Source of the DNA: Lyophyllum atratum
Taxonomy: Eukaryota; Basidiomycota; Agaricomycetes; Agaricales; Lyophyllaceae
DNA length: 64,000 nucleotides
Assembly (NCBI GenBank): GCA_014905825.1
Contig: JACGCN010000001.1
Span: 4,526,001-4,590,000, forward strand
Direction of reading: 5' to 3'
Numbering within the stretch: position 1 is the first letter of the stretch; each line of letters begins with the position of its first letter. The translations under genes were made by a program, and so were the position numbers. Shown in pieces: positions 38,053-49,935 of this stretch. A model generated the notes under the pieces. That model saw only the letters and a program-made list of their open reading frames with translations, was not told the origin of the DNA and ran no database searches.

Positions 38053-40015
38053 TTATAAGAACAAGATCGTCCTACCTTTTGCAACTTTGTTGGGGATAGA
38101 TACACGTCCACCGGGTCCTATGTACAATCTCATCATTAGCCAGTGCTTGAATATGGAGGAACGCCCACGTACAGGAACGGGACCACTGCTGTTCGTAAAT
38201 GTAGAACGCTGCCGAGGAAAGTCCGATGTTGACAAGATTGGTATGTCGTTATGCACCCACGGGCGTTGGTGAGAACGCATGCGCCGAAGCTCCTTCCTTG
38301 TATTCAGCGATGCTAGTAACGAGTTGGCATACACTGGATCGGGGAGTCAAAATGGTTAAGAAATTGATATAGCTTGCCCAAAACGGTTCAGAGCGACTCA
38401 CGTTTTCCGATCACGAAATGGAGTCCGAGGAAGATCAGGTTTGTTGGCATGGTCAGCCACTAAAATTTGGGTGAGTTTTGACAGGTGTCGGTTGTAGCGA
38501 GACATAGCAGACATACACAGATCAAGGACGCGATCGTCGCTACGCTGCAAGAGAAAGATGTCCAAATGTGAATGTTCGTCGAGTACATTGTACAAGGGAA
38601 CTGACGAAGTGAGTGCACCGGTTTCGATAGTGTATAGGGTGAGGGTGTCGACAAGTTGTATCATACTGATCGGTGACATTGAGCATCGATCGGAGCTTTG
38701 TAGACAGAAAATAACGCACATCGTCGAGCCCATACGACCGCGCATCTCACGTAGGAAATAGCACAGCCATCCCGTGATTATAACATCCGTGCCTGCCGAC
38801 AAAGATAGACCCGTTGTGAAGACCCACTATGAAGTTAGATGTGAGCTGGAATGACAATATCAAAGGTACGAACGAACCCCGGGATATCTTTGTGTGAAGG
38901 CTGAATATTGATGCAGGTGAACCCTGGACGTAGCCAGCGTGGTCAGCATGGATCGCTGGCATATAAACCTTTTTGATTACATCTCGACGGTGGAGACTAC
39001 TTGACCGCGTTAGATCTGTATCACTTTCCACGTGGCACGGACACAGCACTGACCAGACGCTGCCACTATAGAATGATCGCCACTTTGAGTTTCATTCACC
39101 CGATCCACTTCGTAGTAGCAGGAACTCACGGAGTCTCAGCAAGGCGAGGACAAACTTCAGACTGAGTTAGCATGCGAACGAAGGCGAACATGGGGCCGAC
39201 GCACGATGGGCCCGGTGATGAACCAGTTGTTATTGCTCGCTTCAACCAAGGGCATAATCATGAGAACGGAATAAGGTGAAGGATCAAGAGGCTCACATCG
39301 GAAGATCTTCTGGGCGAAGAAACTGATGTCTTGTCTCAGCGGCAGCGGATGATGAAACTTTAAGGCTTTGCTCACCAGTGTGCAAGGAATGTTTGAATCG
39401 CCTGGAAGTATGCAAGAGCAGCATAAGTCTCGACCTCATCAGCACATGAACCTAACGGACCGTTACGACGACTGTAAACTGGGACGATCTTGAAAGTCAG
39501 TGTCGCACAGAAGCGCAGATTTGGCGGGGGTACGTACGGCTATGGACCTACAGGACTGTTAGTATCGCTCGCGAGAATGACCTATAGCAGTACACACCAA
39601 GGAATGTAGTCTACATGTTCCCTATTCCCAAAGGACGTGATGAAGTAGTTGATAAGGGAAGTGATCAGGAATGCAGAATGTGTCAGGTCGAGTGTCCTTC
39701 AACGATGACCAGGATGAGAGCAGAGTCTATGACTTTCGACGCGATCGTGGACTAACCATACCGCACAAACCTGAGAATAGGAATTAGCTATTGGTCGTAT
39801 GAGCGTTGACTACACATACCAGAGTTTTAACCTGTGCTAGGTCTTCCGAGTACATCTTGAAGTATATCACACACTGGAGTCCGACTACCCCACTCAATCT
39901 AGACTGCATGGTTCATACGGGAGACAGTGCGATATTCGATAAAGACGCACGCGAAAGCTATCGAAGCACCAAGTAGAAGAGCCCCGTACGTCGAGGCAAT
40001 ATCGATATCGGACAT
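38053..40015 (-). CDS. DUF6534-like seven-helix membrane protein, copy 2
   Basis: Same family and exon pattern as 33092-35226. Blocks on -: STYGALLLGASIAFA (TM1), GLQCVIYFKMYSEDLAQVKTL, LDLTHSAFLITSLINYFI ending in DYIPW, FFAQKIFR, a NNNWFITGPI strand, WVFTTGLSLSAGTDVIITGW (TM6), MIQLVDTLTLYTIETGALTS, and YANSLLASLNTRKEL with a basic/Ser tail. The last exon ends at 38053. Start at 40015 is the ATG just before DIDIASTYGALL. About a dozen exons. Function unknown; convergent with the decayed secreted-protein copy. Confidence 0.7.
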
Positions 40016-41467
40016 GCTTCGCTGTCACAGCCTGAGCTCAGGGTGGGGAGAAAGGAAGGTACGGGGTACGAGGAACCTTTTTGACGGGCGCAAGGTCGTG
40101 CTGTGTGGTACGGATGTCTGACGTGACGGGATCAGCGATGCCGGTCTACCGTCTACAGCATGCAATTTACCCACAGTGGCACCGGGGCGCCGCGCTTAGG
40201 ACGCTCACTGCGTCTTGTCCTAATGGATATCAGGGCGAGCGATAAATGGTAAATATAGAAGCTACTCACTCGGTTCTAGACCTCCATTTGCGGGAGCCGT
40301 CCACAAGAGTGAATATTGTTCGTGATTTGGAACCTTATTGCGAGGGCAACGTGACTAGATAGTGGAGATCAACCAAATTTCAAAGATCAGCGTGGACTGA
40401 TGGTGGCGCTAAATCAGAAAACAACGGAAGCAGAGACATTTTGCACGAACCTCCGGCGAAGAGAAGGTGCAATCAAGCCACAGATTTCTTAGTATGGGCG
40501 AAACGGACGTCTTGCGACATGACAACGACGGATGCTGGGGGATACAGTCAGGAGTACGACGAGTGGCGGGGGCAGTTGAAGAGTTTGAAGGACACAGCTG
40601 TCTCTAAATTCAATTCGGAGATGGCCGTCGAGCGTAATCTAAGCGAGATAGGGCCAGATCATGGACGTCGGGCCCTTAGCAGCCTTCAACCTTGCATCTC
40701 CTTCTTGCCTACAACTTACATGCTCTTCTCATATATCCTCCATCTCACCGGATACTCTTGGAATATGGGACAGATAAAGAACCTGGAGAGGTACACGCCG
40801 CACGCCCCCCACGTGTGACATGATAAATCAGTGCCATCGAAGGTGGAGGGGCCTCGCTGTGTGACGTTCCGCCTACCGCTTTGGCGTTGATGACACTGGT
40901 ATTTGCCTCTTGGGTTTTCTCTGAGTGTCGCTAATTATCTTCTCATTATCTAGAACTGCGAGTCCTAATCCGCTATCGCCTGCCGTCAAATCAAGATCGC
41001 TGATCAGCCGCGATGGCGGTGCCTTGAATCCTAAATTGTAACCCTTCCTCCTTGTTTGCTCATCTTTGTCGACCGTCCGCGGCGTAGTGCAAGCGATCAT
41101 ACAACATCGATCCTTACCAGTATGTTACCGTCTTCTGCGATTCTCTGTTTGTAGCATCTCATCTACTAGTGGCCTTCAGGAAAGGTAGCACCTGGTCAGT
41201 GGTGGCTGTCGCTTTATACCTCCTTCCAGTCGACAAGGGCTCTTCGAACCAGATGGACCTCCCAGATGGCATGCGACTTATAAGTACCAGAACATTGCGA
41301 CAGTCAGAGCATCAGATTCCAGTGGTCAGGGTTAGTCGCATTTGGAGCATGCGTCTCACGGAATCTGGCAACAGGATTTGTCAGGGTGCATCTTCTTCCT
41401 TCCACTCCCCCAATCTTTACAGCGTCTCGTAGGGAGCTATAGTCTTTCGGTGGGGCCTTGAGGGGAG
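40016..41467. other. intergenic, 1.45 kb
   Basis: No supported gene. An open frame at 40441-40818 has no Met-start support, domain or splice partner. Confidence 0.4.
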
Positions 41468-42877
41468 ATGTCTGTTCGATCACTTGTCATTGACGATACA
41501 GATCCTGCAGTACGTTATTCGGGCTCTGGCTGGTCCTCAGCGGTGGCAGGCAGCGAAGACAACTTTGGAACGTACGGCGGAACATATAACCATACGTTGC
41601 ATGCAACGAATGCCAACGACAGTCTCGCTTTCTCATTCGAAGGTATGTAAACCCTTTACGTGTATTCTACGGTTCCATCTGACACGGGTTCTTTGATATT
41701 ACAGGTAGCTCAATTCGCGTCTTTGGAACTGTCGATCTTGCGCCTACGTATGGCTACTCTGTAGTTTCTGGGCCCGACTTTCATGCTCCATGGGAATGCT
41801 TCGTCGATAACACCAGCGTCGGCGCGGTCAAGCCGTCCCTCTTCCACGAAAATAATCAGCTGCTTTGCGACGCGGACGTATTGACCGAGGGCGCCCATGA
41901 GCTCATACTGAAGATCAACATGAGGAACGGCACTACATTCTGGGTCGATTACCTTCAATACACCCCCAGCAAAGTGCCCAACAATACAGCTGTCCTGCTC
42001 GTGGAGATCACGGATCCCGCGATCTCGTATGATTCGAACTGGCGGGCGGTAGATGAGCTGGCAAATATGACAGATACGCGAGGTGCACAGATGAGATTTA
42101 ATTTCACAGGTAAGCTTCGCTCCTCGGAATATGTCACGTACCTTGACTTTCGGCGCTCGGACAGGTACCCAGCTTACTTGGATGGGCTATATCCCTATCG
42201 AATTACCTGGGAATGGGAGCTCTGCATCGTATTCCATCGATAACGGACCACCGACATCGTTCTCCCTCAACGGCCATGCACCATTCGACGGAACATCCGT
42301 ATTCAACCAGGCCTTCTTCACGACACCCGAACTCTCTAATACCCTACACACCCTCGCTGTCACGCATAATGGCGATGCAGGAGAAACACCCCTCACCCTG
42401 GACTACATCTACCTGACAGTCCCCTCGGGAGGCAGCTCAGCAGGCCCCGCCGTTGTTTCCGGTACGCCTCAGCTGGGATCGAGTTCCCATTCCAAGCCGA
42501 TTGGAGCCATCGTCGGCGGTGTTGTTGGGGGCCTTGCTGCCATCGCGATCGCAATCTTCCTCCTTTTCTTCCTTCGCCGCAGACAGAATATGAGCCCGTC
42601 GAAGTGGCGATTCGGCCGGGTATCGAGGGACGCGATTGCGGTGCCGTTCTCTCCCAACCAGCAGCCACAGTCGGCGTCGTCTGGGGAGAACTTGAGTATT
42701 GATGCGGCTGGGGCTGGATTCGTGTCAGGTGCGATGGCGCAGGTTGGAGACAAGAAACTAGTGGGGAAACAAGGAACTTCGACTGACCGGGCATATCTCC
42801 CCTCACATTCAAGCGCACAAGGCTCTCGCGATCCCATCGTCACCACGGAAGTTCCACCACGGTACTCGGAGATTTAG
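41468..42877 (+). CDS. single-pass surface protein with lectin-like ectodomain
   Basis: Type I-like membrane protein of a layout common in Agaricomycetes. Two beta-rich repeats: DDTDPAVRYSGSGW to SIRVFGTVD and DYLQY, then EITDPAISYDSNW to GTQLTWMGYIP and LDYIYLTV. They resemble carbohydrate-binding jelly rolls. A Ser/Gly linker follows, then a TM helix (AIVGGVVGGLAAIAIAIFLLFFL) with a basic stop-transfer RRRQ, and a cytosolic Ser/Pro tail ending PPRYSEI. Several N-glycosylation sequons. Introns at about 41644-41703 and 42111-42162. The ATG at 41468 gives no clear signal peptide, so an upstream exon may be missing. Function unknown; a cell-wall sensor role would be inference. Confidence 0.72.
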
Positions 42878-43934
42878 ACCATTCTTTACATCACTTATTT
42901 TCTATTTATCCACGGGCCCCGGATCTCGTCTGGCCCCGGATCTCGTCTTCTTAGATGCCTTTACCTTATCAGGCAAAGTTCGATGAATCATTGTACTGTC
43001 GCTTGCCCTTCCCGCGAAGTTAGAACATCGACCTCGACGATGGGCCTCGAGAAGGTCCCCTTCGCTCCGCGTTTGTCTGCTCCCGGTATCGATTTCGTGA
43101 AGGCATACGAGGGGCTTCCTACTTCAGCTACAACACAGGCTGATATGAACCTGTCTGAATGCAAATGTATCAAAAAGGAGGGCTTTCTGCGAGACGGAGA
43201 GCCTGTAATAGCTCACCCAAGGACCCCGAGTCGGAACGTAGACGTTTCTAGTCTCTATTGTTTGTATGGAATTGAATTCACTAGGCTCGATGGATTGCCA
43301 GAGAAGGAAATCAGAAGTCTGTACAACATGATGATATTGTTAGCGTAGGGCTTACTATGAATCTTGAGAAATGACGAAGGCTGCGAACCTGGTGCTACCT
43401 GGTTGGCGATGAACTAGAGGTTTACGTCAGCTGCAGGGTCTAAAGTTTTTCAAACACCGTTTCGACCCCAAAGTTCAAACTACCCCGCATCTCCTCACAT
43501 CTTGACATCCCTGGCCGCATATCCCTAATGAACGCGCTTGTGTCTTGCGATATGGAATAGGCAGATGGAGAATACATAGCCAGTGGCCCAGTGTGACCTC
43601 CTTACGATGAGTTGACCAAACGTCTGCTGAATAGTGGCAAAGATAAATCCATGCCTCCCCGCCTCCGAAGTCAAGCTTGTGCCGCGGTACCGCGTTGATA
43701 GTGGCTCAACCAGGGAAGGGTAAGCACCTTTGGTATTTGCGTACGGCATACTGTGATATAATACTTGAATACAGGGGTCATATATCTTCGAACATCACGA
43801 AAAGTACCGGACGGGCATACCACCGATTATCGAAAAGGGTCATCTACATACCGGCTTCTTGGGAGAAGTTTCACTTGGACGCCTCACTGGTATTAATAGC
43901 GTTGTAAAAGATTTTGGGTCCTTCCTTACGCCCC
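42878..43934. other. intergenic, about 1 kb
   Basis: No supported gene; the frame at 42983-43348 lacks features. One 17-bp perfect tandem duplication lies at 42915-42948. Confidence 0.4.
42915..42948 (+). repeat. 17-bp perfect tandem repeat, two units
   Basis: ggccccggatctcgtct twice, back to back, 38 bp after the stop codon of the surface-protein gene. Confidence 0.85.
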
Positions 43935-44537
43935 ATGGCCTCGGTGGATATCCCCAAGACATTCGGTGCTCTACTACTCGGTGGCCTCTTCGCTGCGGCG
44001 TCCGTCCCATTCATCCTGCCGTTGGATACGGTTCTGACTGCGCTGATAGTTTATTGGATGTGGTAGCCGTCCAAATTGCTATCTACGTCAAGCTTTATCC
44101 TGGCGATGGGACGCGACTCAAAGCCTTGGTACGTAGTCTTTGACATGAACATCGCCGTTCTTACACGCATGCTCCTCAGGTTCCATTTATCTGGTATGTC
44201 GCAAAGCTGATCACTTATGCTCAAACGAACCTTTGAGCGAACACGCTAGGTCCCTCGACACTTGTCATACTGGTTTCATCTGGGCTGCGCTGTGGGAGTA
44301 CCTTAACGGATACTTCGGCGCAGAGGAGAAAATAGACTTCATCCCTTGGTGAGTCAACATGATCCTCATCGCCGCACACGACGCTGACCTGTCGATCATC
44401 TCAGGAACATTGCAGTGAGTATCACAACCTCGTCGATCAGTTCTTGGGACCTGATGATCATCCCAGTTGTCAATCCTGTTCACTGTGAGTGTGCTCTTCT
44501 GCTTCACTTGTTCACTGATTGACATCTCGAAATAGGC
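43935..44537 (+). pseudogene. truncated DUF6534-like 7TM gene
   Basis: The 5' third of a third copy: MASVDIPKTFGALLLGGLFAA, then VVAVQIAIYVKLYPGD, then LDTCHTGFIWAALWEYL ending in DFIPW, then SILFT. Splice sites are still good. After the exon ending about 44487 the reading becomes unrelated (oxidase-like), and none of the downstream family blocks (FFxHRIY, TM6, YANSLLA) follows. Deleted or recombined at about 44.5 kb. Confidence 0.75.
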
Positions 44538-44862
44538 CGAAAGATAACTCGTCCGAAAATACGGCGCGGGCCCGGCTGTTATCGGGCGAAATCCTGAGTC
44601 TCGTCACGGCTACTGCGCCGCTGAGTTCGAGCGTCAACCCAAAGCTCGGTTACAGTAACTACGGTACATATAACCCCCTCTGGTATGCTTTATGGTCGCT
44701 AATGGTCCTTTAGACTTCGACGCTGTAGGTGATATAAATTGGGCCGCTCCCGATAAGGCAAAGCTGGTTTTTGCAAAGAACTACCCCAGGTTACAGAAGA
44801 TCAAAGCTCGGTATGACCCTGATAATATCTTTAACAGGTGGTTCCCGATTATCCCTGCATGA
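44538..44862 (+). pseudogene. 3' fragment of a FAD-linked (berberine-bridge type) oxidase
   Basis: The C-terminus is clear: INWAAPDKAKLVFAKNYPRL + QKIKARYDPDNIFNRWFPII and stop at 44860-44862, the BBE-type tail (NYPRLQ, KYDP, F-x-x-WFP). Upstream, a frame with LVTATAPLSSS and YNPLWYALWS fits the preceding part of such oxidases. The FAD-binding domain is absent, so this is a remnant joined to the truncated 7TM gene. Confidence 0.75.
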
Positions 44863-45602
44863 ACCCATTTCCTGGATTATTATGGGCGAGTGGCCTATCA
44901 CTGTTATAGCCCATTTTCTTTACCTGTGCGGCCGCGTATTTTCTATTTCATAAGACGTATGCTTGAGGATAGGCTGATAGCTTGCTTAAATCCAAGGGGC
45001 GTTCAGCATATCGCTTCACGAAACACAACTGAATTTCTCAACCACGGAAGAGTCGTTATACAACGATTCTCCGGCGTTCAGTCTCTTGGTAGGGGCATAA
45101 CTGGGGTGATCATCGGATCCCCCTCATGGCCCTGATTCTAAACATACTCTCAAACCTAATTCAAATATATTGATCCCTGGCGCCATGTATGGATTTGAAT
45201 GGGTACTCCGTTTCACACATCTGCGCTTATGAAGGATGCAGTGATGTCGGATCTGTCACTAGTTTCTTCTAATGGTAAGACTTCGATCAGAAGCATCTAA
45301 GCTGTTGTCTGAATGCAAGTCAATCAACAGGTTAGTTCCCTTGAATGACCCTGGAGACTTCCCTACCGCCAGGACTTCCAGCCGTCTAAACTCAATTGGC
45401 ATAAACTCAATTTCGGCGCCGCTGCAGATTCATCAATGAGGACGGTCAGGCTGCTGAAACGTGATACTAAGAGCGCTAATCTTCATTTCACTCGGCCGAA
45501 AGCCCATCAACGCATGATATGTAGCGCCAAACTTACTTAAAGGCAAGGCGTCCCTCTACCTTCCTCAGAATCGCGTCACATTTCTGCCTGCGCACATCAA
45601 GG
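44863..45602. other. intergenic
   Basis: About 740 bp, promoter of copy A. No gene seen. Confidence 0.4.
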
Positions 45603-45859
45603 ATGCCTTTCTTCGAAGGAGCCTCAGGGGTCCACGTTGTCAGCGGCACCTTCCAGGACATTCAAGTCGCTGGAAATCACAACGTGTATAACTACGGCAG
45701 CGTTCACAACGAGAACTCAGATAATACGAAGATTAACACTACTTCGAACGCTAGTGGTGGCCCAGTTCTACCCGGAGGCGGTAGTCCTGCGTGTAAGTAG
45801 CCCCAGCCATCCATCCACGTAGTCCATAACTTATGTCTACAGCCTCATCTAAAAAGTAG
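45603..45859 (+). CDS. copy A: small GNHN-motif protein (68 aa)
   Basis: Two exons (45603-45792, 45843-45859; 207 nt) encode 68 aa. It opens MPFFEGASGVHVVSGTF, then QDIQVAGNHNVYN, then GSVHNENSDNT and a Thr/Asn/Ser tail ending SSSKK. The segment I-Q-V-A-G-N-H-N resembles the core of RHIM/PP-type amyloid signalling motifs (I/V-Q-I/V-G and N/G residues). Such openings (FFxGA, GGxF, GN) precede NACHT domains in Agaricomycete NLRs, as I recall. Here it stands alone with no effector or NACHT domain and no C-terminal KSKNPF. First of five related loci to 54.7 kb. The first eight residues are identical to copy B. Confidence 0.72.
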
Positions 45860-48356
45860 GAGCAGCACATGGTATCAGGTCGCTAGAGTAGGATGAACAG
45901 GGTCACTCAGTGAGAAGAATTGGCGAGGATGTCTTCTAGCTCTGTTGTCCATTGACAGTGCAGTCGGTAGCAGCGACGATGGAGTAGCGCACCTCGTAAT
46001 ATTATAATGGAAGAAGCAGATTCTTCTTGGCGACATACAGGGAAAGATACAGCCAATCAAAATGTAAACTGTGACGAAGGAGCGTGAGGATGTCGTTGAA
46101 GCTGGCGCGAGACGAACAGAAAGTCCTTGAGAAAAAGCTTGCCCGCCAGACTCGGATGGAGACGGTCGAAGGTACCCTTGAGGTACAGTTGGCCATCTAA
46201 CACACCTAGGGCTTACTTAAAAAGCTGGTGCACTCAATCTTGGGAGGTACGTCAGAGAAAAGACACACATACCGTATAACGGGTAGACAACGTAAACTTC
46301 GTAGAGATCTTTGATCATGACATTTTTTTGGTTCCCCGCCACATCATGTTCGTTTATCGAGGTCTGTACTCAATCCTGACTCTTGCGAGCTTCATTCCCA
46401 ACGGCAGCAATACAGGAGGAGGAAGACATAGGTAACACAGTATACCTCATCGCTTCGATAAACGCTGCTTATCGCTGGTCCAGGCAACACGTGAAGTGGA
46501 GCGACAATTGAATACGTCGCTCATAATACGCAATAGGAGAGCTTCAGAAACTTTAGGCATTAACGACACGCGCGTACCACGACGGAGCCTCGCGTTTGGA
46601 GGGTCTTCCGAAGGCTAGACGATGACGTGTTTGATCAGGTTGGATTCATAAAACGAGACAATTCATCGCCAATGCCAGTCATTTTTGAACGGCTCGTGAT
46701 ACGTTTCATGGAACTCTCGGGCGCAACTGTGCCTTGCGCAGGTAGGCTGTATCATCGCTTCGAAGCGATGATATTTCTTTAGATACAATATCAATTGACC
46801 TGTGACAGGTTCTTGGCGATGCGTAGGTGCTGGAAGTTTGCGGGATTGTTGAAGCCAGACTCTGGGGTCGTGATAAGCCGAGAGGTTCCTCAGACCAAGT
46901 CACAAGAAGACGGTGACGATGGCTCGATTGATATCTCCCAGAGGAGCGTATCAGGCCCAGAGCTTGGAAACAGCAGGTTCACAGGTATCCACATGAGTTT
47001 CAAAGAGCAGAATGACATGTTTCCGAGTCGGACCGAATAGGATTGGCAGTGGCAGTGGCATGAAGTTCTCATTTACCACGTGTCCGACACGTGTTTTGCG
47101 CTTGGGCCACCGGCAAAACCTGGGCAAACCCAAGCAAGCTCCCCAATGACAGCCATGAAGAATCGTTACTTCGATATTGGTTTCCCGGTTTCTTCTCTTC
47201 TTCGAAGGTCTCTAGTATACCACACTCTCGGTAATCCAAGGTTGATAATGTAGGCGGACCGATGACTTTGGAAGGTACGCGGACAACACCAACCAGAAAT
47301 GATGCCTAACTTCAGCTTCTGCTTTTGGTAGCAGGTTCCACATCGCGACATCGGAGATCACTTTCTTCGATCTAATCCTGTAGGACCCTGGATTATGGAG
47401 AGGCCTGTTTTCCACGAGACTTTGATATTCTTCAAGTTCGTAAGTGGCAAACTTTCATGGCGCTGTACTTTCGCGTTTTGAGCTAATGATCTAGTGTGCA
47501 TGATCTACGATTATAGCGTAGTCGAAGCTAGACGTTCCACTCAGCAAATGTGTAACCGGCTAATCTGAATATTAGTATACTGCAATACGTGCTTAGGTAT
47601 GTCGCAATCTATTTGTTGTCCAAGAAACTGTTGACCAACGTTGGCCGAACAGGATGAAATTAGAGGACGATGCTTGGAGCGGCAACTGCTATCATCCGTA
47701 CGCTTTTTTATAAAACCACTTTGTGAGCGACTAATTGGCCTTTTGTAGATAGTTAAACGTCCTCGAAACCTGGGAGTGTGAATTCTGGAAGATTGTCTCA
47801 CCATTGATAAAGACGCGCAAGTAAACACAGACCGAACAACCGACCGCACGTCAAAATCGTTGACATAGACAAGACATCATATCCAAGCACACAAGGTAAC
47901 GACTTCCTTCGAAATCTCGGATGTATGCTCATAGATGCGTATTTAGTGATCATTCCGGAGTACTGCGTACAGAACAGCAGCGACCCACCGTCCTCGCTTT
48001 TGTTGCCTGGGTCAGACGCCCAGATGCAAGCGCGATTGCAGCTTAATACTGTCGTAACTCTGGTTTCACGTCCTTTCCTTTGTCGTTCAAGTCCTTCTCG
48101 AAAACCCCTAAACGACTTCAAGAAAGTTCACAAGGGCTATATATTCATGAGCGGAACGATCCGCAATGTTTGCCTCGTCGCGATGCACAGCATATCACGG
48201 CTGCATGATTCAATGGTCTGCTATACATCGGGCTATGCCTGATTTGTTGACATGTCAAATGATCATCACATGACTGCAGAGCTGAAACTCCTTCTTAAAG
48301 GACACGAAGCGAATGTCGACGTTATCTTACCATCATAGTGCCCTTCCTCATCTACG
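45860..48356. other. unassigned 2.5 kb
   Basis: No complete gene. A short frame at 46090-46197 (MSLKLARDEQKVLEKKLARQ, coiled-coil-like) and one near 46795-47040 could be exon remnants. One perfect palindrome is at 46750-46773. Nothing recognised as NACHT, kinase or other NLR parts. Confidence 0.4.
46750..46773. repeat. 24-bp perfect palindrome
   Basis: tatcatcgcttc followed directly by its exact reverse complement gaagcgatgata; no spacer. Could be a dimeric binding site, a cruciform, or the end of a small inverted duplication. Confidence 0.85.
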
Positions 48357-49230
48357 ATGCCATTCTTCGAAGGAGCTTCACTTGTCAATATCCACGGCGG
48401 CGACTTCAAGGATATCTCTGGAAATCACAACATATACAACAGCGCTCACCATAGCGAAAATTCTGGCAACACAACGAACCGTAGGATTACCAATTCACAT
48501 AATAACCCGTCAGTCAAGACTGGCCCCACACGTGGGTCATTCTTCCCAGCTCGTAGTTACATGTATAACCGCTTAAGCACCCATAGGCAATAACTACGAT
48601 GTTCGCAGCCATTCTGGACCGGCTTATTCTGGTGCCTTCGTAACGCAAAGAGGCCAAGGTACCGAAGTTTGTGAGCTCGCCGATCCAATTCTGAGAACCC
48701 TCTCCTTCCTAGACAGTTCAAGGCAGCCTCCCAGCCACGGAGCGACAGATCAGTATCAGCAAGAGATGGTGCGCAAGAAGGTCGCCGCTGCCATCCAGCG
48801 CACTATAGAGGCCAAACCTCATTATGATCCATATAGTACACGTGGCCTTAGCTCAGGTTCGGCTATCGAGGCAGGAGAGGAGGAATACGCGCGGCAATAT
48901 TCGGATGCACAGCCCCAGTACACCACGCCTATGCGATCACCCCTTCCCACATCACAGCCACAAGCACCACCAGCAGGCGCGTACCCGTGGCAGCCTCCTG
49001 CCGCGCAACCGCCTTTTTTGCACATCCAGTCAGAGCCCCTCTACGCCCTTCCCCCGCCACAATCACGAGCATCGCCTACACCACCCCATCTCACCAAATC
49101 CAAGGATCCGTTCGCGAGACGTGTTGCTGATCCCCAGGAGGGTCAAACACCAGTACCTCCTCAATCAACCCCCCCACGGCCCATAGCCACCGTCTCGGAC
49201 GATATGGACATGGAGGAAGAGGAGAGATAG
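48357..49230 (+). CDS. copy B: GNHN-motif protein with Pro-rich tail (254 aa)
   Basis: Three exons (48357-48531, 48587-48658, 48713-49230; 765 nt) give 254 aa. N-terminus MPFFEGASLVNIHGGDF, then KDISGNHNIYN and HHSENSGNTT. The middle is polar (Tyr/Gln/Ser), with a likely helix QEMVRKKVAAAIQRTIE. The second half is proline-rich (PLPTSQPQAPPAGAYPW, QPPAAQPPF), then KSKDPFARRV (the KSKNPF-type motif shared with copies C, D and E) and an acidic end DDMDMEEEER. No signal peptide or membrane helix, so probably cytosolic. No known enzymatic domain. It looks intact. Role unknown; an adaptor or signal-relay function via the N-terminal motif is inference. Confidence 0.75.
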
Positions 49231-49935
49231 TCGATGATCCGCATCGCTGCAAAACGAGGGATTCAGCAATGACAGTCCTTGGATCGGAGGTATACATTAA
49301 TTCGAAAGTGTCCATAGCATGTTGTACATCCCGTGTATGGTTTAATATCAGGCTTGCAAAGTGGCAAGTTTTGCTTGAGCCGTGTCGACGTTGGGCTGAA
49401 TGCACGTGTCCAGCTTCTGATCAGGATAAGACGGAAGTGAGGCAAGAATCGTTGAATTAAAAAGGATATGGCTTCTATTGCAACACGTTTTTCGCGACTT
49501 GAGGTAAGGTTTTGGGCGTTCATGTTCAGGTCAGCTGCTTCAGAAACGTGGAGAATACCAATCCTGACACAGCTATCATTAGTACCTGAGAACATGCGCC
49601 AAGATCGGTGTCCGTATGAATTGAAAGAAGGTCCTGGGGTGCTATTACGGGGTAAGTTTTCGATTCCGAGCGACAACTGGACAACACACATATCAGGAAC
49701 CTGGGCAATACACATATCAGGAACAGGAGGTACGATATCTAGGAGGAAGTCGGGGAAAGATACCACGGAGATCAGATTGAAGTCCAGAGAACATATAGCT
49801 GACGCGCTACGGTATAGATAAAAGCGTGGTGGAGAGAAGCCAATTATATGTACTGATGATGAGGCCTGTAATCGATACCAACCTCGTGGCGTCGAAAGGG
49901 GAGCCAAAGCCCAGATAGTGGGTAGCTACTAGGGG
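49231..49935. other. spacer; homologous to 53683-54058
   Basis: From about 49503 (gaggtaaggttttgggcgtt) the sequence matches, with changes, the 3' flank of copy D at 53690-54058. Both end in the conserved region before the cognate stop codon. A 15-bp direct repeat (acacatatcaggaac, twice near 49685-49725) lies inside. The open frames on both strands here are not called. Confidence 0.55.

Noticed and set aside
46795..47040. Remnant NLR or kinase exon between copies A and B
   Set aside because: No P-loop, Walker B or kinase motif can be read in any frame.
49263..49907. 214-codon open frame on - near copy C
   Set aside because: The same stretch is the duplicated 3' flank of copy D, where the frame is not conserved, so it is not coding.
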